The notes under the pieces are model-generated. The model was not told the origin of the DNA. It did no database searches and was given only the letters and a program-made list of their open reading frames with translations. The translations under genes and the position numbers were made by a program. A DNA stretch of 64,000 nt from Micromonospora sp. R77 (GTDB taxonomy: Bacteria > Actinomycetota > Actinomycetes > Mycobacteriales > Micromonosporaceae), in assembly GCF_022747945.1 (NCBI RefSeq), contig NZ_JALDST010000001.1, forward strand, positions 2,046,001 to 2,110,000, in the 5' to 3' direction. Positions 43,381-52,585 of this stretch are shown piece after piece (within the stretch, counting starts at the first letter, position 1; the number at the start of each line of letters is the position of its first letter).

Positions 43381-44009
43381 GACGGCAGCCTAGCCGGACC
43401 GCCGACCGGGTCACCGGGCCCGGCGGCCAACCGGGCGAGCTGGGTGTCGATCTCGGCCCGGGCGTCGTCGGCACCGAGCTGACCGGCGAGCAGCCGGACG
43501 GTCAGCCCGTCGGCCAGGGTGACCAGCCCGTTCGCCACGGCCGCCGGGTCGAGGTGGGCGGCGATGCCGCCGTCGGCCTGCGCCGCCGCCACCACGCGCT
43601 GGAGGTTCGCCCGCAGCTCGGCGGCGCCGGACCGCAGCACCTGCCCGATCGCGTCGTCGACGAGCGCCTCGGCGGAGAGCATCAGCCAGACCCGCGCCTC
43701 GAAGGTCCGCTCGGCGTCGAGCGGGACGAGCTCCCGCAGGGCCAGTCGCAGCGTCTCCAGGACGGTCACCCCGGTCGTCGGGATCTTTTCGGCCCGGCGC
43801 ACCACCCGCTCGGTGAGGTGCGCCATGGCGGCCCGGACCATGGCGTCCCGGGTCGGCAGGTAGTGCTGGACGGTGGCGAGCGGCATCCCGGCCTCGGCGG
43901 CGATCGCCCGGACCGTGGTGCCGCCCGATCCGGCGCGGCTCAGCACGGCGCAGGCGGCGGCGCCGAGGTGTCGACGCCGTTCCTCGTGGTCCACGATCTT
44001 CGGCACCAC
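43377..44009 (-). CDS. TetR-family regulator
   Basis: 210 residues with the N-terminal helix-turn-helix TTVRAIAAEAGMPLATVQHY and a ligand-binding C-terminal domain. It is divergent from the CPBP gene across 58 bases that contain an operator-like repeat overlapping the CPBP promoter, so it probably represses both directions. It is coupled to the SnoaL-like gene. Confidence 0.92.
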   Translation of the reverse strand: MVPKIVDHEERRRHLGAAACAVLSRAGSGGTTVRAIAAEAGMPLATVQHYLPTRDAMVRAAMAHLTERVVRRAEKIPTTGVTVLETLRLALRELVPLDAERTFEARVWLMLSAEALVDDAIGQVLRSGAAELRANLQRVVAAAQADGGIAAHLDPAAVANGLVTLADGLTVRLLAGQLGADDARAEIDTQLARLAAGPGDPVGGPARLPS

Positions 44010-44024
44010 CCGACCCTACTTGAT

Positions 44025-44060
44025 CGGTCGTTTGACCGAAATAGGTCGAGCGACTAATCT
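44025..44060 (+). promoter_or_regulatory. TetR operator over a probable leaderless promoter
   Basis: CGGTC (44025-44029) and GACCG (44034-44038) form an inverted repeat overlapping TTGACC (44032-44037), a -35 element. TAATCT (44055-44060) is the -10, at the ideal 17-base spacing. The GTG start at 44068 is only 8 bases after the -10, so transcription should start at or next to the start codon. Confidence 0.75.
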
Positions 44061-44067
44061 TCCGCCG

Positions 44068-44811
44068 GTGACCGCACAGTTGACCTCGGAAAACCGCACC
44101 GCCGCCACCAGCACCCCTGCCCACGCCCCCGCCGCCCGCTACACCTGGCTGGACCTCGTCATCGTGCTCGCGGTCGGCTTCGGCCTGGCCAACGCCCCGG
44201 TGGCGGACACCCTGGCCCGGGGCGCCGAGGCCCTCGGCGCCTCCGCACTCGGCGCCATGAGCCTCGCCTGGCTGATGATCAACGGCACTCAACTGGCCGT
44301 CGGCCTGGCGGTGACGCGGCACCGGTTCGGTTCCGTACGTGGTCCGCTGCGGCTGCACCGGCCCCGGTTCGGACAGCTCGGGGCGGCCGCCGGATGGGGA
44401 GTGGCCAAGGCCGCCCTCACCGTCGGTCTGCTGATCGCCCTGCCGGCGGCGCTGACCGCCGACGGCGGTGGCGAGGGCGGCTACCCGCCGGGCAGCGTGC
44501 TCGCCCAGCTCACCTTCGCGGTCGTCTTCGGTGCCGTCACCGCGCCGATCTATGAGGAGGTCCTCTACCGGGGGGTCTTCTTCCAGGGTCTGGCCGCCCG
44601 GATGCCGGTCCTGCCGGCGATCCTCACCTCCGCCGTGTTCTTCTCGGTGATGCACCTGCCCCGGGTGTTCAACGCCATCGTCGCGCTCGCCTCCGGGCTG
44701 CTCTTCGCCTGGCTGCTGCACCGATACCGGAACCTCTGGGTGCCGATCGTCGCGCACGCGCTGAGCAACGGGCTCCTGCTCGCGCTGGCCTTCGCCGTCA
44801 AGGCCGGCTGA
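44068..44811 (+). CDS. CPBP-family intramembrane metalloprotease (Abi)
   Basis: 247 residues with several membrane helices. The catalytic motifs are APIYEEVLYRGVFFQ (EExxxR), SVMHLPRVFN (FxxxH-like) and IVAHALSNGLLL. The family includes CAAX prenyl endopeptidase-like and bacteriocin-immunity proteins. The start was set at the GTG at 44068 because it sits just after the -10. The TetR-like neighbour probably controls it. Confidence 0.9.
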   Translation: MTAQLTSENRTAATSTPAHAPAARYTWLDLVIVLAVGFGLANAPVADTLARGAEALGASALGAMSLAWLMINGTQLAVGLAVTRHRFGSVRGPLRLHRPRFGQLGAAAGWGVAKAALTVGLLIALPAALTADGGGEGGYPPGSVLAQLTFAVVFGAVTAPIYEEVLYRGVFFQGLAARMPVLPAILTSAVFFSVMHLPRVFNAIVALASGLLFAWLLHRYRNLWVPIVAHALSNGLLLALAFAVKAG

Positions 44812-44912
44812 AGCCGACGGTGACCACCCGTCCTGGCCCGCTCGACCGGCCCGCCGGCGGCGGATCGACCATGATGGGACAGGACGGACCCGGGACGGCG
44901 GAGGGCGACGCG

Positions 44913-45956
44913 ATGGCATCGGACGGCGAGGCACCGGAGGCTACCGGCGGGAAGTACGTGGAACCGGGCGGCGAGTTCACCCGCGACCAGCGCTACATCG
45001 CCACCCGGATCACCGCCGACGGCCGGGACGGCTGGCCGGTCGAGCCCGGGCGCTACCGGCTGGCGGTCAGCCGCGCCTGCCCGTGGGCCAACCGGCTGAT
45101 CATCGTACGGCGGCTGCTGGGGCTGGAGGACGCCATCTCGATGGCGGTGGCCGGCCCGACCCACGACAAGCGGAGCTGGACGTTCGACCTGGACCCGGAC
45201 GGTCGGGACCCAGTGCTCGGCATCGAGCGGCTGGCCGACGCGTACTTCGCGCGGTTCCCCGGCTACGAGCGGGGCATCACCGTGCCGGCCCTGGTCGACG
45301 TGCCGACCGGGCAGGTGGTCACCAACGACTACGCGCAGATGAGCCTCGACCTGTCGACCGAGTGGACGGCGTACCACCGCCAGGGGGCGCCGGACCTGTA
45401 TCCGGAGCGGCTGCGCGACGAGATCGACGAGGTCAACGCGGTGGTCTTCGCCGACGTGAACAACGGCGTCTACCGGTGCGGCTTCGCCGGCAGCCAGGAG
45501 GCGTACGACAAGGCGTACCACCGGCTGTTCGACCGGCTGGACTGGTTGACCGAGCGGCTGTCCGGGCAGCGTTACCTGGTCGGGGAGACCATCACCGAGG
45601 CGGACGTCCGGCTCTTCACCACGCTGGTCCGCTTCGACCCGGTCTATCACGGGCACTTCAAGTGCAACCGGCAGAAGCTCGCCGAGCTGCCGGTGCTGTG
45701 GGCGTACGCGCGGGACCTGTTCACCACGCCGGGCTTCGGCGACACCGTCGACTTCGACCACATCAAGCGGCACTACTACGAGGTGCACCGGGACATCAAC
45801 CCGACCGGCATCGTGCCGCTCGGCCCGGACCTGTCGAACTGGCTCACCCCGCACGGCCGGGAGGAGTTGGGCGGCCGGCCCTTCGGCGACGGCACCCCGC
45901 CCCCGCCGCCCGCACCTGCCGAGCGCGTCGACCCGGCCCACACGCCGCTGCGCTGA
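44913..45956 (+). CDS. Xi-class glutathione S-transferase / glutathionyl-hydroquinone reductase-like
   Basis: 347 residues from an ATG preceded by GGAGGGCGA. The thioredoxin-like domain has the catalytic Cys in LAVSRACPWANRLIIVRR, and the C-terminal helical domain contains TITEADVRLFTTLVRFDPVY. Xi-class enzymes reduce glutathionyl-quinones. Actinobacteria make mycothiol rather than glutathione, so the physiological thiol may differ. It follows the CPBP gene by 101 bases on the same strand. Confidence 0.9.
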   Translation: MASDGEAPEATGGKYVEPGGEFTRDQRYIATRITADGRDGWPVEPGRYRLAVSRACPWANRLIIVRRLLGLEDAISMAVAGPTHDKRSWTFDLDPDGRDPVLGIERLADAYFARFPGYERGITVPALVDVPTGQVVTNDYAQMSLDLSTEWTAYHRQGAPDLYPERLRDEIDEVNAVVFADVNNGVYRCGFAGSQEAYDKAYHRLFDRLDWLTERLSGQRYLVGETITEADVRLFTTLVRFDPVYHGHFKCNRQKLAELPVLWAYARDLFTTPGFGDTVDFDHIKRHYYEVHRDINPTGIVPLGPDLSNWLTPHGREELGGRPFGDGTPPPPPAPAERVDPAHTPLR

Positions 45957-45969
45957 GCCGGTCCGGGTT

Positions 45970-46020
45970 GTTAAGAGGGGGCCCCTGCCATACCGGAGGC
46001 GTTAACAGGGGCCCCTCCTT
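45970..46020. terminator. GGGGCCCC-type palindromic repeat, bidirectional terminator
   Basis: Two GTTAA-linked palindromes, AGGGGGCCCCTG and CAGGGGCCCCTCC, lie between the convergent GST and nuoH genes; the second touches the nuoH stop. A related GGCCCCCTGTTAAC...CCAGGGGCTCC element follows proB near 55383. It looks like a dispersed extragenic palindrome that serves as a terminator. Confidence 0.6.
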
Positions 46021-46981
46021 ACAGCGCCAGGCGGACGGCGACGGTGAGGACGAGCTGGGCGAGGGCGAGCGGGACGAGGACCAGCCAGCAGAGCCGCTGG
46101 AGCTGATCCTCGCGCAGCCGGGGGTACGCCACCCGCAGCCAGATGATCACGAAGGCGACGGCGAAGACCTTCAGCAGGGTCCACAGCCAGCCGAGCTGTG
46201 CGTCGGCGAACGGGCCCTGCCAGCCGCCCAGGAAGAGCACCGTGGTCAGCGCGGCGATCACCACGATGCCGACGTACTCGGCCAGCAGGAAGAAGGCGAA
46301 ACGCAGGCCGGTGTATTCGGTCATGTAGCCGAAGACCAGCTCCGAGTCGGCGACCGGCATGTCGAACGGGGGCCGCCGGATCTCGGCCAGCCCGGCGACG
46401 AAGAAGATCAGCATGGCGGGCGCCTGCCAGAGCAGCCACCAGGGCCGCCACGCCTCGACGATGCCGGAGAGGCTCAGCGTGCCCGCCGCCATCGCCACCG
46501 AGGCGGCGGCCAGCACCAGCGGCAGCTCGTAGCCGAGCAGCTGGGCCGCGCCGCGCAGGCCGCCGAGCAGGCTGTACTTGTTGGCCGACGCCCACGCGGA
46601 CATCAGCACCGCCACCACGCCGATGCCGACCACGGCGAGCACGAAGAACAGGCCGATGTCCAGCGGCTGCCCGACCAGATCGCCCGGGCCGAGCGGGATC
46701 ACCAGCAGGACCAGCAGATAGGGCACCAGCGCCACCGCCGGGGCGAGCCGGAACACCGCCCGGTCCGCGTCGCGCGGGGTGACGTCCTCCTTCTGCACGA
46801 ACTTGACGCCGTCCGCGACGAGCTGTGCCCAGCCGTGGAAACCGCCCGCGTACATCGGGCCGAGCCGGCCCTGCATGTGCGCCATCACCTTGTGCTCGGC
46901 CTGCCCCACGATCAGCGGCAGGGTGAGGAACGCGACCAGCACGCCGACCACCCGCAGGACCAGCTCCAACCAGGTGGGCAT
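46019..46981 (-). CDS. nuoH: NADH-quinone oxidoreductase subunit H
   Basis: 320 residues and eight membrane helices. The quinone-pocket segments are present: GRLGPMYAGGFHGWAQLVAD with FVQKEDVTPRDADR, and AGLAEIRRPPFDMPVADSEL. NuoH links the peripheral and membrane arms. Its ATG shares a base with the nuoC stop (TGATG). Here it stands alone with nuoC, separated from the nuoI block by about 3.7 kb of unrelated genes. Confidence 0.95.
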   Translation of the reverse strand: MPTWLELVLRVVGVLVAFLTLPLIVGQAEHKVMAHMQGRLGPMYAGGFHGWAQLVADGVKFVQKEDVTPRDADRAVFRLAPAVALVPYLLVLLVIPLGPGDLVGQPLDIGLFFVLAVVGIGVVAVLMSAWASANKYSLLGGLRGAAQLLGYELPLVLAAASVAMAAGTLSLSGIVEAWRPWWLLWQAPAMLIFFVAGLAEIRRPPFDMPVADSELVFGYMTEYTGLRFAFFLLAEYVGIVVIAALTTVLFLGGWQGPFADAQLGWLWTLLKVFAVAFVIIWLRVAYPRLREDQLQRLCWLVLVPLALAQLVLTVAVRLAL

Positions 46982-47723
46982 CAGACGTTCCCCTCCTCGG
47001 CCGCCGGCTGGGCACCGGCCGCCGGCTCGCCGGGGCGGGTCGTGCCGAGCGCCGCACCCGGCGCGGGGCGGGGCGGGCGTTCCCGGGCCGGACGGGCGGG
47101 CGTACCCCCTCGTGGGCCCTCACCGACGCCGGCCGCGCCCGCCGGGGTGGGCGTGGTGCCCCCTCCCCCGGGGCCGGCACGCCCGGCGGGCGGACCGCGC
47201 GCCGGCCGCCGCCCGCCTCCGACTCGCCCGGCTCCTTGGCACCCGGCCACGGCTTGGCGACCCGCGAGGCCAGCACGAACTCCTTGCGCAGCGGGTGGCC
47301 CTCGAACTCCGGCGGGAGCAGCAGCGGCTTCAGCTCGCCGTGCCCGTCGAACGAGATGCCGAACATCTCGTACGTCTCCCGCTCGTGCCAGGCCGCCCCC
47401 GGATAGAGGTCCACCACCGACGGCACCGACGGCACCTCCCGGGGCACCCGGGTGCGCAGCAGCACCCCGTGCCGCCCGGTCGTCGACCACAGGTGCGCGA
47501 CCACGTCGAAGCCGTCCACCAGCTCGTCGACCGCCGACAACCAGTCGAAGAAGTCCAGCCGCAGCTCGGCGTCGTCGCGGGCCGCGCGCAGCGCGTCCCG
47601 CCAGCTCGCCGGGGGTACGTCGACCGTGGCGCGGGCGTAACCCTGACCGCCGGAGACCGACGCGGTGGCCTTCACGGGCGCGAGCAGCGCGACCAACCGC
47701 TGGCCGACCTCTTCCGGAGTCAT
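46981..47723 (-). CDS. nuoC: NADH-quinone oxidoreductase subunit C, frameshifted tail
   Basis: The N-terminal 170 residues are NuoC (30-kDa subunit): LRLDFFDWLSAVDELVDGFD, DLYPGAAWHERETYEMFGIS and PLRKEFVLASRV. In the starting frame there is no stop for a long way. In the neighbouring frame the proline-rich tail ends ...AEEGNV with a TGA that overlaps nuoH. One missing G in the run GGGGGAGGGGG near 47158-47168 restores a single frame, so the boundaries given assume that correction. NuoC contacts NuoD near the quinone site, yet nuoD is absent from this cluster. Confidence 0.88.
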
Positions 47724-47873
47724 GCCGCTGATCCTAGGGCCTGTTTCGGGAGGGCGGTCGAGGCGAGCACGCCTTCCGGCCGTTGCCCGGGGCCCGCCGC
47801 CGGCCGCCCTTCCGGTCGGGGCAACTGACCGCTTTACCGGCGCGGCGGCGGCACCGGAGGGAAAGATGAAGCC

Positions 47874-48920
47874 GTGCGCGCTGTCACCGTGGCTCCCGGG
47901 ATCCCCGACTCGCTGACCCTCACCGACGAGTGGCCCGAGCCGGCCGCCGAGGAGGGCGCGATCCTGGTGGAGGCGCTGGCGGTGGGGATCTGCGGCACCG
48001 ACCACGAGATCATCTCCGGCGCGTACGGCGAGGCCCCGCCGGGACAGCACCGCCTCGTGCTGGGCCACGAGTCGCTGGGCCGGGTGCTGGAGGACCCGAC
48101 CGGCGCCTTCCACGCAGGTGACCTGGTCGCCGGCATCGTCCGGCACCCCGACCCGGTGCCCTGCGCCAACTGCGCGGTCGGCGAGTGGGACATGTGCCGC
48201 AACGGCCGGTACACCGAGCACGGCATCAAGGCGCTGCCCGGGTTCGCCCGGGACCGGTGGCGGGTGCAGCCGAAGTTCGCCGTCGGGCTCGACCCGGCCC
48301 TCGCCCCGGTCGGGATGCTGCTGGAACCCACCAGCGTGGTGGCGAAGGCGTGGGACCACATCGAGCGGATCGGGGCCCGCGCCGAATGGCAGCCGCAGAG
48401 CGTGCTGGTCACCGGGGCCGGGCCGATCGGCCTGCTGGCCGCCCTGCTGGCCACTCAGCGCGGGCTGTCCGTGCACGTGCTGGACCGGAACACCACCGGG
48501 CCGAAGCCGGACCTGGTCCGGTCGCTGGGGGCGACGTACCACACGTCGACCGTGGGTGAGCTGGACTTCCAACCGGACGTGGTGGTCGAGTGCACCGGCG
48601 CGCCCAGCGTGGTGCTGGACACCATGTGCAAGGTCGGGCCGACCGGCGTGGTGTGCCTGACCGGGGTGTCCAGCGGCGGCCGGACCATCGACTTCGACGC
48701 GGGCGCGCTCAACCGGTCGCTGGTGCTGGAGAACACCGTGGTGTTCGGCTCGGTCAACGCCAACCGGCGGCACTGGGGACTGGCCGCCGAGGCGCTCGCC
48801 CGGGCCGACCTGTCCTGGCTGGAGTCGCTGATCACCCGCCGGGTGCCGGTGACGGAGTACGCGGACGCGTACGCCGCCACCGGCGACGACATCAAGGTGG
48901 TGCTGGACTTCCAGCGGTGA
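47874..48920 (+). CDS. gdh: Glucose 1-dehydrogenase-like zinc medium-chain dehydrogenase
   Basis: 348 residues. Catalytic zinc site GICGTDHEI, structural zinc Cys cluster PCANCAVGEWDMC, and the Rossmann motif VTGAGPIGLLAALLA. The sequence VFGSVNANRRHWGLAAEAL is typical of archaeal-type glucose dehydrogenases, which oxidise D-glucose with NAD(P). The GTG at 47874 has GGAGGGAAAG upstream. It is divergent from nuoC across about 150 bases. Other aldose substrates are possible. Confidence 0.87.
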   Translation: MRAVTVAPGIPDSLTLTDEWPEPAAEEGAILVEALAVGICGTDHEIISGAYGEAPPGQHRLVLGHESLGRVLEDPTGAFHAGDLVAGIVRHPDPVPCANCAVGEWDMCRNGRYTEHGIKALPGFARDRWRVQPKFAVGLDPALAPVGMLLEPTSVVAKAWDHIERIGARAEWQPQSVLVTGAGPIGLLAALLATQRGLSVHVLDRNTTGPKPDLVRSLGATYHTSTVGELDFQPDVVVECTGAPSVVLDTMCKVGPTGVVCLTGVSSGGRTIDFDAGALNRSLVLENTVVFGSVNANRRHWGLAAEALARADLSWLESLITRRVPVTEYADAYAATGDDIKVVLDFQR

Positions 48921-48921
48921 C

Positions 48922-50238
48922 TCAGAGGCCCGGCAGCCGACCGTTGCGGAACAGGTCCACGAAGAGCTGGTGGTCCTCCCGGGCCCGCAGCCCGTACGCG
49001 TGCGCGAAGTCGAGCAGGTGCGCCACGAAGCCCTCCGGGTCGGCGTCCACGGCGGCGACGATCGACTCCTCGGTCGAGTAGTCGACCAGGTCGTGGCTGG
49101 ACTCGTCGTCGGCGACCGAGTGCATCCGGGCCACCGCCCGACCCAGGTCGGCCAGCACGCCGGCCAGTTCCTCCGGCTCGTTGACGTCCGACCAGTCCAG
49201 GTCGGCCGCGTACGGGGAGACCTCGGCGACGAGCTGGCCGGCGCCGTCCAGCTCGGTGAAGCCCAGCCACGGGTCCGCGTACGCCTGCAACGCGCGCTGC
49301 GACTCGGCCGTGCGGTGCCCCTGGTGCCGGAAGTAGCCGCGGACCCGCTCGTCGTCGATGTGCCGGGCCACCGCCGGCACCTGCGCCTGCTTCATGTAGA
49401 GGATGACGTCGTTCTCCAACGCCTGGGTGTGCCCCTCCAGCAGCAGGTTGTACGACGGCAGGCCGGCCGAGCCGATGCCCACACCCTTGCGCAGCACCAC
49501 GTCCTTGATCTTCGAGGCGACCGGCCGGAGCCGGGTCGCCGACTCGGGACGGGTGTCCAGGTACGCCTCGTAGGCGGCGCAGACCCGCGCCCGGGTCTCG
49601 TCGTCGATCTCGTAGACCCCGTCGCCGAGGGAGAACCGGCGGTCGTAGTTGTCGATGGTGGTCTGCGCGGCGAGCAGCTCGACCCGGGTGTTGAGCCGGG
49701 CCTCCTGGAGCACCCGGCGCAGCACCCCGTCGGCGTTCTCCAGGGTGATCGAGCCGATCGCGTCGTCCCCGCCGGCCGCGATGGCCCGCAGCTCGGTCAG
49801 GTAGGAGCGGGCGAAGCCGGTCACCAGGTCACCGATCACCTCGTCGGAGAGCGCCTTGGCATAGCCGAGCAGCGCCACGCTGGCCGCGAACCGCTTCAGG
49901 TCCCAGGAGAACGGCCCGACGTACGCCTCGTCGAAGTCGTTCACGTTGAACACCAGCTGCCCGTCGGCGTTCATGTAGGTGCCGAAGTTCTCGGCGTGCA
50001 GGTCGCCGTGGATCCAGACCCGGCTGGTCCGCTCGTCGAGGAACCGGTCGTCGGCGAACTCGCCGCGCTGGTCGGCGTAGAAGAGGGACGCGCTGCCCCG
50101 GTAGAAGGCGAACGGGGAGGCGGCCATCTTGCGGAACTTGCGGCGGAACGCCGCCGGGTCGAGCGCCATCGACGTGCCGAACTCCTCGGTCAGCACGTCG
50201 ACGATGAAGGCGGAGCGTTTGTCCGCGGACTCGGTCAT
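48922..50238 (-). CDS. DUF2252 family protein (kinase-like fold)
   Basis: 438 residues. RTSRVWIHGDLHAENFGTYM and FNVNDFDEAYVGPFSWDLKR are the DUF2252 equivalents of the catalytic and metal-binding loops of aminoglycoside-phosphotransferase-like kinases. The family is common in actinobacteria with no known substrate. It converges with the dehydrogenase gene (1-base gap) and lies between nuoB and nuoC, breaking the nuo set. Confidence 0.9.
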   Translation of the reverse strand: MTESADKRSAFIVDVLTEEFGTSMALDPAAFRRKFRKMAASPFAFYRGSASLFYADQRGEFADDRFLDERTSRVWIHGDLHAENFGTYMNADGQLVFNVNDFDEAYVGPFSWDLKRFAASVALLGYAKALSDEVIGDLVTGFARSYLTELRAIAAGGDDAIGSITLENADGVLRRVLQEARLNTRVELLAAQTTIDNYDRRFSLGDGVYEIDDETRARVCAAYEAYLDTRPESATRLRPVASKIKDVVLRKGVGIGSAGLPSYNLLLEGHTQALENDVILYMKQAQVPAVARHIDDERVRGYFRHQGHRTAESQRALQAYADPWLGFTELDGAGQLVAEVSPYAADLDWSDVNEPEELAGVLADLGRAVARMHSVADDESSHDLVDYSTEESIVAAVDADPEGFVAHLLDFAHAYGLRAREDHQLFVDLFRNGRLPGL

Positions 50239-50274
50239 GGTCCGCAGGCTAATCCCCGCTCGCCAGCGCCGGAG

Positions 50275-50910
50275 TCAGCCGGTCGGGGGACGTACCGGGG
50301 GTGCGGTGAGGGACTCCACGGGGCGGCGGGTGGCCTCCGCCGGGGACGCGTCGACCGGTGCGGCGAGCGCGTCGGGGCGGTTGACGCCGCCGAGGCCGGA
50401 CTGCTCGGCGGCGATCTTCTCCTGGAGGCGGAGGATGCCGTGCAGCAGCGCCTCCGGCCGGGGTGGGCAGCCGGGCACGTAGACGTCGACCGGGATGAGC
50501 TGGTCGACGCCCTTGGTCACCGAGTACGAGTCCCAGTACGGGCCGCCGCAGTTGGAGCAGGCGCCGAAGGAGATGACGTACTTCGGCTCGGGCATCTGGT
50601 CGTAGAGCCGCTTGATCGCCGGGGCCATCTTGTCGGTGACCGTGCCGGAGACCACCATCAGGTCGGCCTGCCGGGGACCGTGGGCGAACGGGATGACGCC
50701 GAGCCGGATGAAGTCGTGCCGGCCCATGCTGGTCGCGATGAACTCGATCGCGCAGCAGGCCAGCCCGAAGTTGAACACCCAGAGCGAGTAGCGGCGCCCC
50801 CAGTTCAGCACGAACCGGATCGGCTCGCCGAGCACGGCCGGCAACTGCACCTCTGGCCTCCCTCGCGTGTCCCGGAGCGCCAAGTCAACCACACCGATTC
50901 CGGGGTTCAT
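50275..50910 (-). CDS. nuoB: NADH-quinone oxidoreductase subunit B (NuoB2 type)
   Basis: 211 residues. The N2 cluster ligands are all present: [25 protein letters not shown] and [12 protein letters not shown]. The [14 protein letters not shown] lead is characteristic of the second NuoB paralogue of actinobacteria. The C-terminal 45 residues are Pro/Ala-rich. The ATG at 50910 overlaps the decarboxylase stop by 4 bases, so nuoB is translated from an operon headed by that unrelated gene. The 36-bp gap to the DUF2252 start follows. Confidence 0.93.
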   Translation of the reverse strand: MNPGIGVVDLALRDTRGRPEVQLPAVLGEPIRFVLNWGRRYSLWVFNFGLACCAIEFIATSMGRHDFIRLGVIPFAHGPRQADLMVVSGTVTDKMAPAIKRLYDQMPEPKYVISFGACSNCGGPYWDSYSVTKGVDQLIPVDVYVPGCPPRPEALLHGILRLQEKIAAEQSGLGGVNRPDALAAPVDASPAEATRRPVESLTAPPVRPPTG

Positions 50911-52385
50911 CCCCAGACGGGTCGTTGCAGCAGGCCGACGAACTCGACCAGGAGCCGTTCCCGCAGCGGGACGGGGGCGGCGTCGAGCAGGGTGTTCACC
51001 ACGGCCATCCGGTCCGGTGCCGGTCCCGCGCCCAGGCCGAGGCCGGCGGCGAGACCGGCGATCAGCTCGGGGGTGAGCGCCTCGGGGGTGAGGCTGCCGG
51101 CGAGCGCCAGCAGCTCCGGCGGGAGCACCACCGGGCCGGCCGCCCGGGCCGCCGCGACCGCCTCGGCCAGCGCCGGTGCGAACTCGGCCACCCGGGGGGC
51201 CACCGCCGCGGTCACCGTCAGGTGCACGCTGGCCGGCAGGCCGGCGTACGACAGTTGGGGCTGGGTGTGCCAGCCCCGGGCGGTCAGCTCGTCGACCAGC
51301 ACGAACAGGTCGAGCCCCGGGTCGTCGGCGGTGAAGCAGACCACGGTGGACTCCGGCTCGGCCAGCAGTCGCAGTCCGGCGGTCCCGCGCACCGCGTCGG
51401 CCAGCCCGGCGACCGCGTCCCGGGTCCGTCGGGCCAGCTCCAGGTAGCCGTGCTCGCCGAGGTGCCGCAGGGTGGCGTACGCGGCGGCGATCGGGCCGCC
51501 GGAGCGGGTGGAGGCGATCACCGGGTTGACCATGGTGTACCCGGGCCAGTCGGCGTACGCGAAGTACTGCGGGGCGCGCAGGCCTGCGTCCCGGTGCAGC
51601 AGCACCGACACCCCCTTCGGCACGTACGCGTACTTGTGCAGGTCGACGGAGATCGAGGTGACCCCGTCGACGGCGAAGTCGAAGGGCGGCACCGGTGCGC
51701 CGAGTCGCCGCAGCCAGGGCAGGGTCCAGCCGCCGAAGCAGGCGTCCACGTGGCAGCGCACCCCGGCCGCCGCCGCCACCGCCGCGATCTCGGCGACCGG
51801 GTCCACGACGCCGTGCGCGTACGCCGGGGCGGAGCAGGCCACCAGCACGGTCTCCGGCCGGATCGCGGCGGCCACGTCGGCGACCGCCGGGCGCAGGGTG
51901 ACCGGGTCGATCGCCACCGGGTCGAGGGCCACCCGCAGGTAGTGGGCCGCCTTGGCGAAGGCGGCGTGCCCGCTGACCGGCACCACGAGCCGCGGCTCGG
52001 TGACCTCCGGCCGGGCGTCCCGGGCGGTCTTCACGGCGAGGATCAGCGACTCGGTGCCGCCGCTGGTGACACTGCCGACCACGTCCGGCGCGGAGGTGCC
52101 CGGTCCCCCGCCGAGCAGCCGGGCCGCCGCCCCGACGAGCGCGTTCTCCATCGCCAGCAGCGACGGGAAGGCGGTCGGGTCGAGCCCGTTCACGTGCGCG
52201 CTCTCCGCGTACGCCGCCTGCGCCAACTCGTCCAGCCCGTCGACCCCCGGGTCGTACACGTACGCGAACAGCCGCCCCCCGTGCGTCGGCCGGTCCAGTT
52301 CCCGCAACCCCCGGACCTCGTCGAGCACCCGCCCCGCAGGCACTCCGTCGACGGGCAACGCGCCCGCCCTCTCCTCGTCGATCAT
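50907..52385 (-). CDS. PLP-dependent decarboxylase / sphingosine-phosphate lyase-like
   Basis: 492 residues of fold-type I PLP enzyme: [20 protein letters not shown] binds phosphate, [13 protein letters not shown] is the Asp region, and the PLP lysine is in [15 protein letters not shown]. It is closest in style to the group II decarboxylase/S1P-lyase group; the substrate is unknown. The C-terminal 100 residues are Ala-rich. The ATG at 52385 follows AGGCAGG. Its frame continues upstream without a stop into the MFS gene, which supports the frameshift proposed there. Confidence 0.85.
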   Translation of the reverse strand: MIDEERAGALPVDGVPAGRVLDEVRGLRELDRPTHGGRLFAYVYDPGVDGLDELAQAAYAESAHVNGLDPTAFPSLLAMENALVGAAARLLGGGPGTSAPDVVGSVTSGGTESLILAVKTARDARPEVTEPRLVVPVSGHAAFAKAAHYLRVALDPVAIDPVTLRPAVADVAAAIRPETVLVACSAPAYAHGVVDPVAEIAAVAAAAGVRCHVDACFGGWTLPWLRRLGAPVPPFDFAVDGVTSISVDLHKYAYVPKGVSVLLHRDAGLRAPQYFAYADWPGYTMVNPVIASTRSGGPIAAAYATLRHLGEHGYLELARRTRDAVAGLADAVRGTAGLRLLAEPESTVVCFTADDPGLDLFVLVDELTARGWHTQPQLSYAGLPASVHLTVTAAVAPRVAEFAPALAEAVAAARAAGPVVLPPELLALAGSLTPEALTPELIAGLAAGLGLGAGPAPDRMAVVNTLLDAAPVPLRERLLVEFVGLLQRPVWG

Positions 52386-52493
52386 GGCCTGCCTCTCTCG
52401 TCTCGGCCGCGCCCCGCCCCGTCGACAGCCCGCACTTTCCGGGAAAGAGGCCGAATTCTTCGGCTCATGCCCCCTCTTTCCGTGAAACTGCGG

Positions 52494-52585
52494 CGGCGGG
52501 GGTGGGGAGGTGGGGGGTGGGGTGGGTGGGGTGGGTGGGGTGGGTGGGGGGTGGGGGCGGAGGAGGGTGGTGGGGAGGGCTACCA
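52494..52585 (+). repeat. G-rich (GGGGTGGGT)n simple repeat
   Basis: The plus strand carries an almost uninterrupted series of G runs, with about three exact 9-base units GGGGTGGGT near 52519-52547 flanked by similar runs. It falls between the decarboxylase start and the end of the MFS gene. Such sequence can form G-quadruplexes and is slippage-prone. Confidence 0.8.

Noticed and set aside
46002..48773. A 923-residue leftward open frame
   Set aside because: Only its NuoC part is real; the rest is a shadow of nuoH in another frame and antisense to the dehydrogenase gene, made open by high GC and the missing base in nuoC.
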